Positions 45,699 through 56,064 are shown, counted from the first letter of the stretch. The stretch is 64,000 bases of DNA from Methylomicrobium lacus LW14 (GCF_000527095.1 NZ_AZUN01000001.1:992001-1056000), one strand, 5' to 3'. The notes: generated by a model from the sequence alone, not told the origin. Translations and numbers: made by a program.

Positions 45699-46203
45699 AG
45701 AACTTATTCGATGAACCGAATGCCCACCAGATGAAAAACAGGCATCCCAGGATAATCATGAGGGTGGGGGCCAAATAGATATGTACTAGATTAAACCACT
45801 CCGGACGATATGCGATCACAAAATAAAGTCCACTAATCCGGATTAGATTGATTGAGTAAAGCATTGAGACGCCAAGGACTAGGCCTATGCATTTTCGTTC
45901 GAATTCGACCGGGAAAGACAGTATCGCAGCTGTAATCAGAAACAGAGCCCCTGCACCATCACAGCCACGGACGATTTCAAGGTTAACTCTCGATGATATG
46001 AGGTAATTCTGGAAGGCCGCCACTCCTTCTAAAGGTGCTACAAAATTGATAATGTCAGCGCAAAACAGACCTAGTCCATTGTAATAGATCGCCTTAAAAA
46101 TTTCATCTGGAATCTGAAAATAGACAAAGTGCAGCGTTCCGTAGAATCCGAGAAAAAACATTGCTGATACCCATGTGACAGTATCTTTCGAAAATCGAAT
46201 CAT
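45685..46203 (-). CDS. xrtH: Exosortase, XrtH-like
   Basis: A 172-residue, multi-helix membrane cysteine protease-like protein of the exosortase family. The proposed catalytic set is visible: Cys in VRGCDGAGALFLITAAILSFP-type sequence (Cys near 81), Arg in NLIRISGLYFV, and His in LVHIYLAP. Exosortases cut C-terminal sorting tails and attach proteins to the cell surface. The start at ATG 46203 follows AAGGGA; a TTG at 46212 is possible. Its partner genes here are damaged, so it may no longer have a substrate. Confidence 0.8.
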   Translation of the reverse strand: MIRFSKDTVTWVSAMFFLGFYGTLHFVYFQIPDEIFKAIYYNGLGLFCADIINFVAPLEGVAAFQNYLISSRVNLEIVRGCDGAGALFLITAAILSFPVEFERKCIGLVLGVSMLYSINLIRISGLYFVIAYRPEWFNLVHIYLAPTLMIILGCLFFIWWAFGSSNKFYEPT

Positions 46204-46285
46204 AGGCAGCAATCCCTTGCTCGAATTATAAAGGTGTCTAGATTCTTTTGTGAATGATCATTTGGCAGAAGGCATAGGATAGAAT

Positions 46286-48540
46286 TCATGAGGCTGTTTG
46301 ATGCCCACTGGAAATAAATTCGGGAAACGGCGCCTCCAAATTTGATTGGACTGATGACACGCGCCGTTCGAAAAAATCTGAGAATGCCAATATTGTTCCC
46401 TCATCCTCAAAGAGCAGGTGATTATTTGCCAAAATTTTAGCGCTGACTTCTCGACGAAAAAGTAAATCATTGGCTAAACGGAGGGCGATTTTTATATAAT
46501 CCAGCGTATTCTCAGCGATGCAATCGGAGAACCCCATTCTGCGATACATGCCTGCACCATGCCGAGTACGTTGCAATTCGCCTGGCAAAGTGACGATTGG
46601 CGTTCCGACCGCAAAGGCTTCAAGACTGGAATTCATGCCATTAAAACTGGGGATATCCAGCATCGCATCCGATACTGCAATGAGGTTTATATAATCCACC
46701 GTGTTTTGTGGTGGTAAAAATATCACGCGATCAGCAACATCCGGCATACTCACTTGAAAGCGTTGGCGTAGTAATTCCGCAAAATTCGCTACAGAATCCT
46801 CTAATAGAACAATATTACCCAGGGGGTCGCTACGAAGAATATTGGCTAGAATGTGATCGAAGCTTGGATGGAGTTTGTAAAGGGTTTGCGGACAAATATA
46901 TAGGTGCTTTTCATTCGATAAACCATATTCAGTTCGAGATTTTAGAATAGTTGGCAAGTCTGTACGGTAATAATAAGTCAGAAAACTATTATTACTTAAC
47001 ACATGCAGCGTTTCACTGTAATGCGTTTGAGCATTTTCAATTTCGAATAGACCGCTGGAAATAAAACCATCCATGTTCCGTATGCCGGTTGTATCTGGAT
47101 GACCAAAGGATGTGCATTGAATTGGCGCAAGTCTTGCAAAAGCAAGGAAGTAGGTAAATGGGTCCATTCCAATATCTTGATAAAACAAAACATCCAGTTC
47201 GAGTGCAGCAATTTTCCGTCTAGCTGTTGCAAGCGAAGGATAGACTTCTAACACTTCATCGGCATTGCTTCTAATAAACCTTGAAGTTTGATCATCGACA
47301 ATCGGTGCAACGAAAATTGCATAAACACGGAAGCGGTCACGGGGTAGCTTGGCGAAGAAACCTTGAGTCGTTTTGCCAATACTATGGTTGTAGAGGTATT
47401 TTGAAATAATGCCGATTTTAATAGGATTTTACACATCACGCAGTAATGAACAATGTGGTGCCTCCCAAAGTAATGAAGGGCAACTTCGTTCGAATAGCTG
47501 GGCAAGCTGAGTTTTTAAATTTCGATTATTGAATCCGTGATAGGCAAGATAGAAAAATGCATCCTTCACCTCCAAAACAGGATCAAATAACTTTAAATTT
47601 TTGTCCTGTCGTAAATCATCCAATGCTGATTCAAGCTCCTTCCGGATCATGGCTATGCTCTCTTCAGATTCAAGTATCGGTGGCAACAGCGTGGCCAATC
47701 TGAATCTGAGACCCGGCGAGTCATTGATATTAAGGGCGCTACGATAAAATGATTTCGCCGCGTCAGTCTTTCCCTGCATTGCAGAAATATCGCCGATATT
47801 TTCTAGCGCATCGACATATCCTGGGTCTATCGCAAGCGCATTTCGAAAACACGCGGTAGCCACCCCGAATTGCCCAATTTGCATGAATGCAAGCCCAAGA
47901 TTGTTGTGTGTGAATGCATGCTCGGGCTGTGCACGAGAGAACGTTTGTAATAGAATATGGCCTCCTCAACCAGACCTTGTTTTTCGAGTACGGTGCCTAG
48001 GTTGTTGAGAGCTATGGCATGGTTTGGATCAATCGCTATGGCCTTGTTATAGCATGCTGCCGCCTCGTTCAATTCGCCTTGATCTTCTAAACATCTGCCA
48101 AGATTAACAAGTATCCTAATGTTGCTTTCACTGTAGCGCAAGGCGTCATGGTAGCATGCTATTGCTGCGCTCAGCTTTTTCTGGGCTTGAAGGCTATCTC
48201 CAAGATTACCAAGAATTTCCGGATGAGTATGATTTAACTGGACTGCCCGACGGAAATAAATTTCAGCTAAGCTAAACTGGTTCTGTTCTTGGTGTAGCGA
48301 TCCTAAATTATTATAGTAATCAGGGATTTTTGGGGCAATTGCGGCCGCCTTTTCGAATAAATCACGCGCTTCGTTGTAATGCTTGTTATCGAGTAATATC
48401 AGACCTAATAAATTAAGTGCCGCAGAGTGATTTGGATCAACCATGATGATTTTTTCGCAAATCACTACAGCTTCTTTTTGATTACCTGTCTCGTACTGTT
48501 GGATGGCCAGCGAGAACTTTTCAGACATGTCAAAATTCAT
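46286..48540 (-). pseudogene. TPR / O-GlcNAc-transferase-like gene, broken
   Basis: From ATG 48540 a series of TPR repeats runs (e.g. ALNNLGTVLEKQGLVEEAI), then at about 47930 one base is missing and the repeats continue in the next frame (NNLGLAFMQIGQFGVA). A TAA at 47431-47429 interrupts that frame; the same frame goes on with PIKIGIISKYLYNHSIGKTT and a GT41-like C-terminal domain (LAPIQCTSFGHPDTTG, GAGMYRRMGF) to 46286. The intact protein would be about 750 residues. It would have added sugar to proteins, perhaps the sorted substrate encoded next door, which is inference. Confidence 0.75.
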
Positions 48541-48572
48541 AAAAGCAGACACTGCTAACTTTGTTGGTCTGA

Positions 48573-49043
48573 CTATCCTTTTTTCAGTTTATTTGGTTTT
48601 TGCTTATGACCTATCCAGCGCCCAGCAGCCAATAAACACGTTGCAAAAAGCATCTCAGCTTGCCAAGGTAAAGCAGGAACCTTAGCCGCAGTCGATATCG
48701 GTGGTATGTCAACAATTCCGCCATTTGATATGTAGAAAGAAACACTGTCGTTATAACGTTGAAAGCCCTGAGGGATAGGCATTGGATCGTAATGCAGGCA
48801 CAAGCCATAGGTGTGGCCAGGTGTAACTGGTACTGGAATTAAGTCAAAACGAGAATAGCCTGCATTCGGCAAGTTCGTTGTGCCGCTCGGCATATCTCTT
48901 GTGGCAACTAGGGTTCCACTGCAATTCGTTTCTCTGATCTCAAGCCATTTGTGAAGTGTCTTTATCGTATTTTGATCCCAGAGTTTATCCAAAGAAGGAT
49001 AAGAATGGACCCTAATTATAATAGTCTCATTATGATTCTCCAA
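48573..49043 (-). pseudogene. 5'-truncated substrate with exosortase-type C-terminal tail
   Basis: The 156-codon frame has no proper start (TTG at 49043, directly behind a stop) and no signal peptide. Its end is a sorting-tail pattern: a short motif VPALPW, a hydrophobic helix (MLFATCLLAAGRWIG) and a basic tail HKQKPNKLKKG. The body looks like an extracellular beta domain (GYSRFDLIPVPVTPG). The missing signal peptide means the gene has lost its 5' end. The motif differs from the IPTL-type tail expected for XrtH. Confidence 0.6.
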
Positions 49044-49297
49044 TCAAGCTGATTATGAATAAAGCACTCTCAATAAACATATCTAGATTTGCTGATGTGT
49101 GGATTGATTAAGCATGCAACTAAGTCTAAGCTCTAATTGTTTCAATTTCATGAATGAAATTTACTAGGCCATGATGATTAATGATTTACGTAGCTTTGAT
49201 AGAAGATCGTCTGCTGAAAGGCGGGCTCTAAGGGTTGAGTGTTAACGATACCCTAAGTTATGTGAATTCTTCGCAGTTACCCTAATCGAGCAACAGT
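49044..49297. other. AT-rich non-coding spacer
   Basis: About 250 bases with stops in all frames and nothing recognised. It separates the truncated sorted substrate from the recombinase fragment. Confidence 0.4.
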
Positions 49298-49727
49298 TCA
49301 ATCAATAAGCGACTGTCCAGCCTGCTTCAACGTACCATCACCATTTACATAGGTATACAGAGTCGTAGTAGTTATATTCAAATGACGAGCCACATCTGAC
49401 GCATTAGCTTTCGGGTCTGCCATCGCGGCCATCGCCATCATCACGGTTGCTCTATCCATCTTTCGAGGGCGCCCGCCTTGCCGGCCTCGTGCCCTCGCGG
49501 CTGCAAGCCCCGCATGGGTACGCTCAGCAATCAGTTCCCGCTCAAATTCAGCTAGTACCGCAAAAATCCCAAAGAACAGACGCCCATTTGCTGTCGTCGT
49601 ATCGATTTGTGCACCGGCACCCGCCAATACCTTTAATCCGACGTTGCAGGCTCGTAAATCATCGACAGTGGTCACCAAGTGTTTCAAATCACGTCCTAAT
49701 CTATCCAATTTCCAGACTACCAATGAG
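49298..49727 (-). pseudogene. 5'-truncated serine recombinase
   Basis: Reads LVVWKLDRLGRDLKHLV, then FAVLAEFERELIAERTHAG and a helix-turn-helix (NASDVARHLNITTTTLYTYV), the C-terminal two thirds of a Tn3-type resolvase/invertase. The first 60 or so residues with the active Ser are absent. At about 49727 it meets an alcohol dehydrogenase fragment head to head. Confidence 0.75.
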
Positions 49728-50335
49728 AAGTCGTTCCGCGACGAGTGCCTGATCCCCGAATACGCGGTGATCGATCCCGACCTGCTGGCGAGCTGCCCGC
49801 GCGAACTGATCGCGGCCGACGGCATGGATGCGTTCACGCAGTTGCTGGAATCCTATGTTTCGATCAAGGCGAACCCTTTCACCGACGCCCTGGCCTGGAG
49901 CGGGATGACGGCCTTCAAGGAAGGCTTTTTCACGGCCTGGGAAGGCATCGAACCGGAAGCCGGCGATGGCCGCGCCGCGATGGCTTATGCGGCCCTGCTC
50001 TCCGGCATCACGCTGGCGTAAGTGGGGCTGGGATCGGTGCACGGGCTGGCCTCGCCCTTGGGCGCTTATTTTCCGATCCCGCACGGCGTGGTCTGCGGCA
50101 CCCTGGTCGCCGCGGCGACAAAAGTCAACGTCGAGGCAATGCAGGCCGTGCGGCGTTGATCACGCTGCTGGCCGAATGGAGCGAAAGGCTGCAACTGCCG
50201 CGCCTTAATCGCTACGGCATCGGCGCGAAAGATTTCGCGCTGATCGTCGCGAACAGCCGCGGCAGCAGCATGCTGACCAATCCGATCGTGCTGACCGATG
50301 CGGAGGTCGAGGAAATTTTGGTCGAGCGGCTTTAA
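49728..50335 (+). pseudogene. Iron-containing alcohol dehydrogenase remnant
   Basis: Coding for the iron-binding C-terminal domain: ECLIPEYAVIDPDLLASCPR, AADGMDAFTQLLESYVS, then LGSVHGLASPLGA and PIPHGVVCGTL. A TAA at about 50020 breaks the frame, and a later deletion and shift precede GIGAKDFALIVANSRGSSM. The NAD-binding N-terminal half is missing, cut where the recombinase fragment begins. Confidence 0.75.
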
Positions 50336-50364
50336 CAGGGATCAAGGTTCCCAGCATAAGCGTC

Positions 50365-50520
50365 CACTGCCATTAAGTTAAGGATGATTCCGTTCGCCCT
50401 GAGCTTGTCGAAGGGTGAACGGAATCATCCGAAGCCCCGAAGTTAAACCGTTCATGGTTCGACAAGCTCACCACGAACGGCTTAACTTCTTACCATGATT
50501 GGCTTAACTTAATGGCAGTG
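50365..50520. repeat. Inverted-repeat mini-element with target duplication
   Basis: The ends CACTGCCATTAAGTTAAG (50365-50382) and 50503-50520 are perfect 18-bp inverted copies. The 10-bp direct repeat AGCATAAGCG flanks it (50353-50362 and 50521-50530), with two extra bases on the left. The interior holds REP-like hairpins of the CCGTTCGCCCTGAGC type. It shares the TTAAGTTAAG end core with 2511-2697. Confidence 0.6.
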
Positions 50521-50552
50521 AGCATAAGCGCCGGGAACCTCCAAATGCCTGA

Positions 50553-52673
50553 CTAGGGAAGCGACAGCGCGTTGCACATCCGCGCCGTCAACCTGAATCC
50601 CAATTCCCGGTACGCCTCGACCTGAGTCTCATCGAAAAACTGGTCGTTGGTAGACTGGTTCGGAAACTCCTCGTGCTGGGCGCGATAGCTGTAAATCTGT
50701 GCCGGCAAATCATTGACCAGGGTCGCCCTGACGATATACAGCGTGCCTTGTTTGGCGGGTTCGTTCCCGTGGGCCGGATAATGGATCGTGCCTTTGTCGA
50801 AACCCATTCTCGAAAAACCGAAGCGTTTGGCATAAATGCTTTCACCATCCGATCCCGGCATCAGACCCTCCAGTTCATCATTGAAAGAGACGGTGACGCC
50901 GAAATCGACGTTGATGCGCACCAAAACACTGCCGATATCGTCCAGGGTAAAATTCGGATCGGCGCCGGCCGAAGAAAAATAGATCGTATCGACGCGACGC
51001 CGTATCAATTCATACAGTCCGGTATTGTCGAAATGGCCGCCGTCGGACAGTTCCAGATAGCCGACGTTTTCTCTGAGGTCCCGTCCCAAAAGCCCTTGAA
51101 AAAAACCGGGATAAAAGAAATTCGGGCGCGTGTTCATATCAGACAAGATTTTTCGCCAGCCGGTCACCGCGGGATTCTGGACCCAAAAACCCAGGCGGAT
51201 ATTCCAAAACGCCAGCAGAAACGCCACCAGCCGGTTGCGGGTGGCGCCCTGCCCGGAGTTTGCCGCGTTCGGATTCAGCGCCGCGCCCGAGATCGAGACC
51301 GCCGTCGCCAGCGTCATCTCGCCGCCGGACAGGGTCGACATCGGATGAAAGCCGATCGCGTCGCCGCCGCAATACAGATGCGACATGATGAAATTGTCGC
51401 CGGCGCGGCCCCGGTATTTAGGGTTGTTCGAATCGACCAACACCGTATTCGCATTGATGATGTGATAAGGTCCCCACTGATCCGGTCCCGAGACATCTGA
51501 GAAGAAAGCCACATCGGCCTGGGTCGCTAGTTCCCAGTGGTTGTTGCCGACTGCCGCAGGATTCGGCATGAAGGCTTCCATCAGCCGGTCACGGTCCATT
51601 CGGCCGATGCCGAACAGGTTCAGATTGACGAACCATCCGCTCAACACGACACCGCAGATGACCACCCCGTAAAGCCATTGCGTCTCCGACTGCTGCCAAT
51701 CCTGCGCAATCTGATAACCGATCGACAGAATGCCGACAATCAACAGCAGTGCGGTGACTAGAATCCGGATTTCGGTCATCGGTCCTTTGCCGGCTTCCGT
51801 GCCTTTTTTCTGTTGGAAAAACTCGAAGATCGACCCGATCACGCCGAGCAGCGCCGGCACCGAAGTTGACATGTATTCCATCCCATGCAGTTTGGCATTG
51901 ATAAAATAATCTATCGCTGGCAGCAAGGCCAATAGGCCGAAGGCAAGCGCCAGGAAAATGAACTTGCCCTGGGCGCGCTGAAACCAGAAGCGACCTCGAT
52001 AGCCGCGTTCCTCGGTGCCTAATTTGCGCCAGGTCATCCAGGCGTACATAAAGCTGGTGACGCCAAAGAGCAGCGCCATGGACAGTGCGGCTTGCGTGAA
52101 CAGCGATGCCGGCTGCCAATGACTCAAATACGGCAGCATCCAGGGCATAGGCTGAAACAGTTGAAGTTTGAAACAGAGAAAAAAGAGGCTGACGATGACC
52201 GCCAAATACACCGAAGCCGCAAGCGTCATGTTACGCAAGAGGACACCCAACAATGACAAGGACGAAAGCCCGTCCGGCAACAGATAATTGCCGTGTTGCC
52301 GCAGGTAATTCAACGGTGAATGGGCGGCGCCCTGCCCCGGATCGTTTTCGGAAGCGAAAGGACAGCTCCAGGGCGAACCGTTACGTTTGTTCAAATAATT
52401 GAACCAGGTCAGCGACGAACCGATATAGCCGCCGCCGGAGACGGTCGATAAATAATCCACCTGGCGCAGGACGTTATATTTGTTCAGGCCCTGCAAGACC
52501 CCCAGAGCAAACGAAGCGGAACGGATGCCCCCGCCGCTGATCGCAATACCGGTGATTTTCCTGGCCTCATCGCCCTGTCGATTATCGCCCCGGTTCAGTC
52601 GTTGACTGTTGATGACGTTCAACTCATCCTGTTGAACTTGCGCAAAATGGGTTGCGGATTGCTCATTTGTCAT
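50553..52673 (-). CDS. Patatin-like phospholipase with membrane segments
   Basis: A 706-residue protein with split patatin features. The oxyanion loop ITGIAISGGGIRSASFALG and the nucleophile loop STVSGGGYIG lie near the N-terminus. About five hydrophobic helices follow (about residues 150-330), then the catalytic Asp region SDGGHFDNTGLYELI near 575. It would act on lipids at the inner membrane. The start is ATG 52673 behind GGGGAAAG; an earlier ATG at 52688 is possible. The insertion of membrane helices between Ser and Asp is characteristic of a known group of large bacterial patatins. Confidence 0.85.
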   Translation of the reverse strand: MTNEQSATHFAQVQQDELNVINSQRLNRGDNRQGDEARKITGIAISGGGIRSASFALGVLQGLNKYNVLRQVDYLSTVSGGGYIGSSLTWFNYLNKRNGSPWSCPFASENDPGQGAAHSPLNYLRQHGNYLLPDGLSSLSLLGVLLRNMTLAASVYLAVIVSLFFLCFKLQLFQPMPWMLPYLSHWQPASLFTQAALSMALLFGVTSFMYAWMTWRKLGTEERGYRGRFWFQRAQGKFIFLALAFGLLALLPAIDYFINAKLHGMEYMSTSVPALLGVIGSIFEFFQQKKGTEAGKGPMTEIRILVTALLLIVGILSIGYQIAQDWQQSETQWLYGVVICGVVLSGWFVNLNLFGIGRMDRDRLMEAFMPNPAAVGNNHWELATQADVAFFSDVSGPDQWGPYHIINANTVLVDSNNPKYRGRAGDNFIMSHLYCGGDAIGFHPMSTLSGGEMTLATAVSISGAALNPNAANSGQGATRNRLVAFLLAFWNIRLGFWVQNPAVTGWRKILSDMNTRPNFFYPGFFQGLLGRDLRENVGYLELSDGGHFDNTGLYELIRRRVDTIYFSSAGADPNFTLDDIGSVLVRINVDFGVTVSFNDELEGLMPGSDGESIYAKRFGFSRMGFDKGTIHYPAHGNEPAKQGTLYIVRATLVNDLPAQIYSYRAQHEEFPNQSTNDQFFDETQVEAYRELGFRLTARMCNALSLP

Positions 52674-52810
52674 ACTTTCCCCGTACATAAAAGATGATCT
52701 TATAGTTATTATTGAGTATGGGAGCTTCTCAAATCGTCCTCTCGCCAAGGCGACTTAGAGAAGCATCCCTGAGGTAAAACGGATTGCTAAAGCGGGACAA
52801 GTTTAAGGTT

Positions 52811-53500
52811 TCAATCCTCCCCCTCGGCGATCAATCGATAAATGAAGGCGCCCAGAAGCGCACCCGCGATCGGTGCGACCCAGAACAGCCAAACCTGTCC
52901 CAACGCCCAGTCTCCGGCATATACCGCGACGCCGAGGCTTCTGGCAGGGTTAACGGATGTGTTGGTGACCGGTATGCTGATCAAATGGATCAGCGTCAGC
53001 CCCAAACCGATCGCAATAGGCGCAAACCCTGGCGGCGCGCGGCGGTCGGTCGCGCCCAGGATAATCAGTAAAAACATCATCGTCATGACGACTTCGGTCA
53101 TTAACGCGGCCAATAACGAATAACCGCCCGGCGAATGTTCGCCGTAGCCATTCGCCGCAAATCCGGCAGTGGGATCGAAGCCGGCTTTGCCGCTCGCGAT
53201 CAGATACAGGATGCCGCCGCCGACCAGTCCGCCGGCCACCTGAGCCAGAATATAAGGCAACAGTTGGTTCGCCGGAAAGCGTCCGCCCGCCCACAGGCCG
53301 ATCGATACGGCCGGATTCAGATGGCAACCGGAAATATGGCCGATCGCGTAAGCCATGGTCAACACCGTGAGTCCGAACGCGAATGCTACCCCCAGCAAAC
53401 CGATGCCCACATTCGGAAATGCGGCCGCTAATACCGCGCTGCCACATCCGCCGAGAACCAGCCAAAAAGTACCAAAAAATTCAGCGCCAATTTGTTTCAT
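52811..53500 (-). CDS. aqpZ: Aquaporin Z
   Basis: A 229-residue water channel with six helices and both NPA loops (HLNPAVSIG and VNPARSLG). The selectivity residues fit aquaporins rather than glycerol facilitators: Phe early in helix 1, His in helix 5, and Arg after the second NPA. It stands alone between the patatin gene and a gap. Confidence 0.95.
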   Translation of the reverse strand: MKQIGAEFFGTFWLVLGGCGSAVLAAAFPNVGIGLLGVAFAFGLTVLTMAYAIGHISGCHLNPAVSIGLWAGGRFPANQLLPYILAQVAGGLVGGGILYLIASGKAGFDPTAGFAANGYGEHSPGGYSLLAALMTEVVMTMMFLLIILGATDRRAPPGFAPIAIGLGLTLIHLISIPVTNTSVNPARSLGVAVYAGDWALGQVWLFWVAPIAGALLGAFIYRLIAEGED

Positions 53501-53843
53501 GTTCCTTCTCCTGCAACGTATGTTAAGAAAAAAAGGTCGGACGGCACGAACGAACCCAAAGCCCCATAACGGACAAGCACAAACAAAATAAGAACAAATG
53601 AATAACAGACAATTTCAGGGCTTCAAGCTCTAGACAACCGCAACCCCCTGCGAACGGTTAATGAAATAAAATCAATTACCTCGCCATTATTTTTCAAAAA
53701 TGACGAAGCAATATAGACAGGGCTCAAGAAACTGTCAATTGCTTTCAGGACTTTCGTTGTTAAGTCGAGGATGATAAAAATTGACTCGGCGCGCTATCGA
53801 TTTGAGAATAGTAAACCCTCATCGTTTTAGAGCCCGAGACCTT
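53501..53843. promoter_or_regulatory. Intergenic region with possible sigma-70 promoter
   Basis: No gene is seen in about 343 bases. TTGACT (53779-53784) and GAGAAT 17 bases later could be the promoter of the glycosyltransferase gene, which starts at 53844. The upstream 250 bases are AT-rich and unremarkable. Confidence 0.3.
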
Positions 53844-54533
53844 ATGCATTTTTCGATCATCATCCCGGTACTGAATGAAGCCCTGGCGCTGCCCTCTTGC
53901 CTGGGGGCGTTGCAGCCCTTGCGGCATCAGGCCGAAATCATCGTCGCCGACGGCGGCAGCCGCGATGCGACGGTGGCGATCGCGGAAGCCCTGGCCGACC
54001 GGGTCGTCCGGGCGCCTAAGGGCCGCGCCTTGCAGATGAACGCGGGCGCCCGGCTCGCGAAGGGCGACATCTTGCTGTTTTTGCATGCCGATACGGTTTT
54101 ACCGGATAATGCATTGCGGCTGATCGAACAACGACTCGCGCGCGGCGGGCAATGGGGCCGTTTCGATATCCGCCTGCGCGGCCGTCCGGTGCTGCTGAAG
54201 CTCATCGCCTGCATGATGAACTGGCGCTCGCGCCTGACCGGCATCGCGACCGGCGATCAGGTCATTTTTGTGGCGCGGCAGGCTTTTTTCGGTGTCGGCG
54301 GCTATCCCGACATCGCGTTGATGGAAGATATCGCCTTATCCCAATTGCTCAAAGCCATCGGCCCGCCGCTTTGTCTGCGCGCGAAGGTCACCAGTTCGGG
54401 CCGGCGCTGGGAGGCATTCGGCGTCTTCAGAACGATTTTGCTGATGTGGTCATTGCGTCTGCGCTATTTTTTCGGCGCCGACCCGGCCGAATTGGCGGAA
54501 CTTTATCAAAGAGGTCAATTTTGGAAACCCTAA
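53844..54533 (+). CDS. Family 2 glycosyltransferase (TIGR04283-like)
   Basis: A 229-residue GT-A glycosyltransferase. MHFSIIIPVLNEALALPSCL, the EIIVADGGSRDATVAIA loop and the FLHADTVLP Asp-box place it in the group annotated as TIGR04283, sometimes linked to arsenosugar synthesis. The acceptor here is unknown. The start is ATG 53844; the frame to 53781 has no better start. The following desaturase-like gene overlaps its end by 13 bases, so they work together. Confidence 0.85.
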   Translation: MHFSIIIPVLNEALALPSCLGALQPLRHQAEIIVADGGSRDATVAIAEALADRVVRAPKGRALQMNAGARLAKGDILLFLHADTVLPDNALRLIEQRLARGGQWGRFDIRLRGRPVLLKLIACMMNWRSRLTGIATGDQVIFVARQAFFGVGGYPDIALMEDIALSQLLKAIGPPLCLRAKVTSSGRRWEAFGVFRTILLMWSLRLRYFFGADPAELAELYQRGQFWKP

Positions 54534-55312
54534 TCCGTTTATCCGCCGCCGCCGGCATTTTTTTGCTGATGATAGGCTGGGAATTTTGGCGGCCGCGGCG
54601 CGTGTTGCAACTGGGCCGCGCGCAGCGCTGGCCGATCAATCTGGGCCTGGCCGCGCTGAACATGATCCTGATGCGCGCGAGCCTCGGGGGCTTGGCCTAT
54701 CTTGCCGCGGCCCATGCGCAGGCGCAGGGCTGGGGTTTGTTGAATCTGGCCGCCCTGCCCGCCTGGCTGGCGATTGCCGCCACCCTGTTGCTGCTGGATT
54801 TTGCGATCTACGCCCAGCATATTCTGATGCACAAATGGCCGCTGCTGTGGCGCCTGCATCAGGTGCATCACACCGATCTCGAATTCGATGCGACGACCGC
54901 GGTGCGTTTTCATCCCTTCGAAATCGTGTTGTCGATGCTTTACAAGGTGTTTTGGATTTTGCTGATTGGCGCCGATCCCGTCGCCGTGATCGCCTTCGAG
55001 ATCATTTTGAACGGTTCCGCGACCTTCAATCACAGCAATGTCGCGATCCAGCCCGCGCTCGATCGAATACTGCGCTGGCTGATCATCACCCCGGACATGC
55101 ACCGGATTCATCACTCGACCCGGCGCGCGGAAATGGACAGCAATTACGGTTTTTCGATTTCACTCTGGGACCGGCTGTGCGGCACCTATGTCGCCGACCC
55201 GAAAGAACCTCAGACCAGCATGACTATCGGACTGGCCGCCTACCGGGAGCCGGAAGCACTGGGCTTTCTCCGCCTGTTGCGGCTGCCCTTCAAGACCTCG
55301 CGCCGAGACTGA
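54521..55312 (+). CDS. Sterol desaturase / fatty acid hydroxylase family protein
   Basis: A 263-residue membrane-bound di-iron enzyme. The His-box ligands are visible: HILMHK, HQVHH and HRIHHS, plus the conserved HSNV. Four to five helices precede and separate them. It would hydroxylate or desaturate a lipid. The start is TTG 54521, with GAGGTC upstream, and overlaps the glycosyltransferase end. In bacteria such enzymes act on hopanoids, sterols or fatty acids; which one here is unknown. Confidence 0.85.
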   Translation: METLIRLSAAAGIFLLMIGWEFWRPRRVLQLGRAQRWPINLGLAALNMILMRASLGGLAYLAAAHAQAQGWGLLNLAALPAWLAIAATLLLLDFAIYAQHILMHKWPLLWRLHQVHHTDLEFDATTAVRFHPFEIVLSMLYKVFWILLIGADPVAVIAFEIILNGSATFNHSNVAIQPALDRILRWLIITPDMHRIHHSTRRAEMDSNYGFSISLWDRLCGTYVADPKEPQTSMTIGLAAYREPEALGFLRLLRLPFKTSRRD

Positions 55313-55380
55313 ATGGCTATCGACTATCAATACCCGCATGCCGTTTTGCAGATTTTTTGCAAAACCCCGACTGCGATTGC

Positions 55381-56064
55381 TCATTCGTCGACATCGACCA
55401 AATTGCCCGCCAAATCGGACACGGTCTGATCGGCGACGCCGACGACGCGGATATGCCTCCGAATCGTGTTCGAATAATTTTCGTGCAGATGGCCATGAAA
55501 AATGTTTCTGGCTCCCATCGCCGCCGCCAAATCGCCGATCGCGGCAAAGCCGAAGCGGTGCGAAGAAGGCGCTTCATGGGTAACCAGAATGTCGGCTTTC
55601 AACGCTTTCAACGCCTCAAACTCATCATGCCAAATAGCCGACTGGTATTTTAAGGACAGGTTATCGTCGCGCGATCCGGGTTTCTGGCTGTTCAGGAAAT
55701 GGCGCTTGTTGATCCACTTCGGCCTCCCGGGCGGGTACCAGACTCGGCCTAAGAAAATGCCGCCGAGTCCGGCGATACGGACCCCCGCTATTTCCTGGAC
55801 GCGCAGATGCAGGCTGTTATCGGCCAGCGAGGAATGAAACAGATTGTGGTATTTGCCGGGCGACTGGAAGTCATGATTACCGGCAATCCACCAAATCTCG
55901 GTCAGGCCGATGATCGCCTCCAGATAACATTCCAAAGGCTGCTCTAAATCATAATCACCGAGCAGTACGACCGCTTCCGGACGGCATTTACGCACAGCCT
56001 TGATCAGCGGCTCAAAATTTCCATGCGGATCGCCGGCAAATAGGATTCGGTGGTTGGAGTTCAT
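55381..56064 (-). CDS. Calcineurin-type metallophosphoesterase
   Basis: A 227-residue phosphoesterase. Metal ligands are visible: FAGDPHGN (DxH), LLGDYD (GDxxD-like), AGNHD and VTHEAPSSHRFG, GHLH. It resembles small cytosolic phosphoesterases of unknown substrate. It is encoded opposite glmM with no operon partner. Confidence 0.85.
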   Translation of the reverse strand: MNSNHRILFAGDPHGNFEPLIKAVRKCRPEAVVLLGDYDLEQPLECYLEAIIGLTEIWWIAGNHDFQSPGKYHNLFHSSLADNSLHLRVQEIAGVRIAGLGGIFLGRVWYPPGRPKWINKRHFLNSQKPGSRDDNLSLKYQSAIWHDEFEALKALKADILVTHEAPSSHRFGFAAIGDLAAAMGARNIFHGHLHENYSNTIRRHIRVVGVADQTVSDLAGNLVDVDE

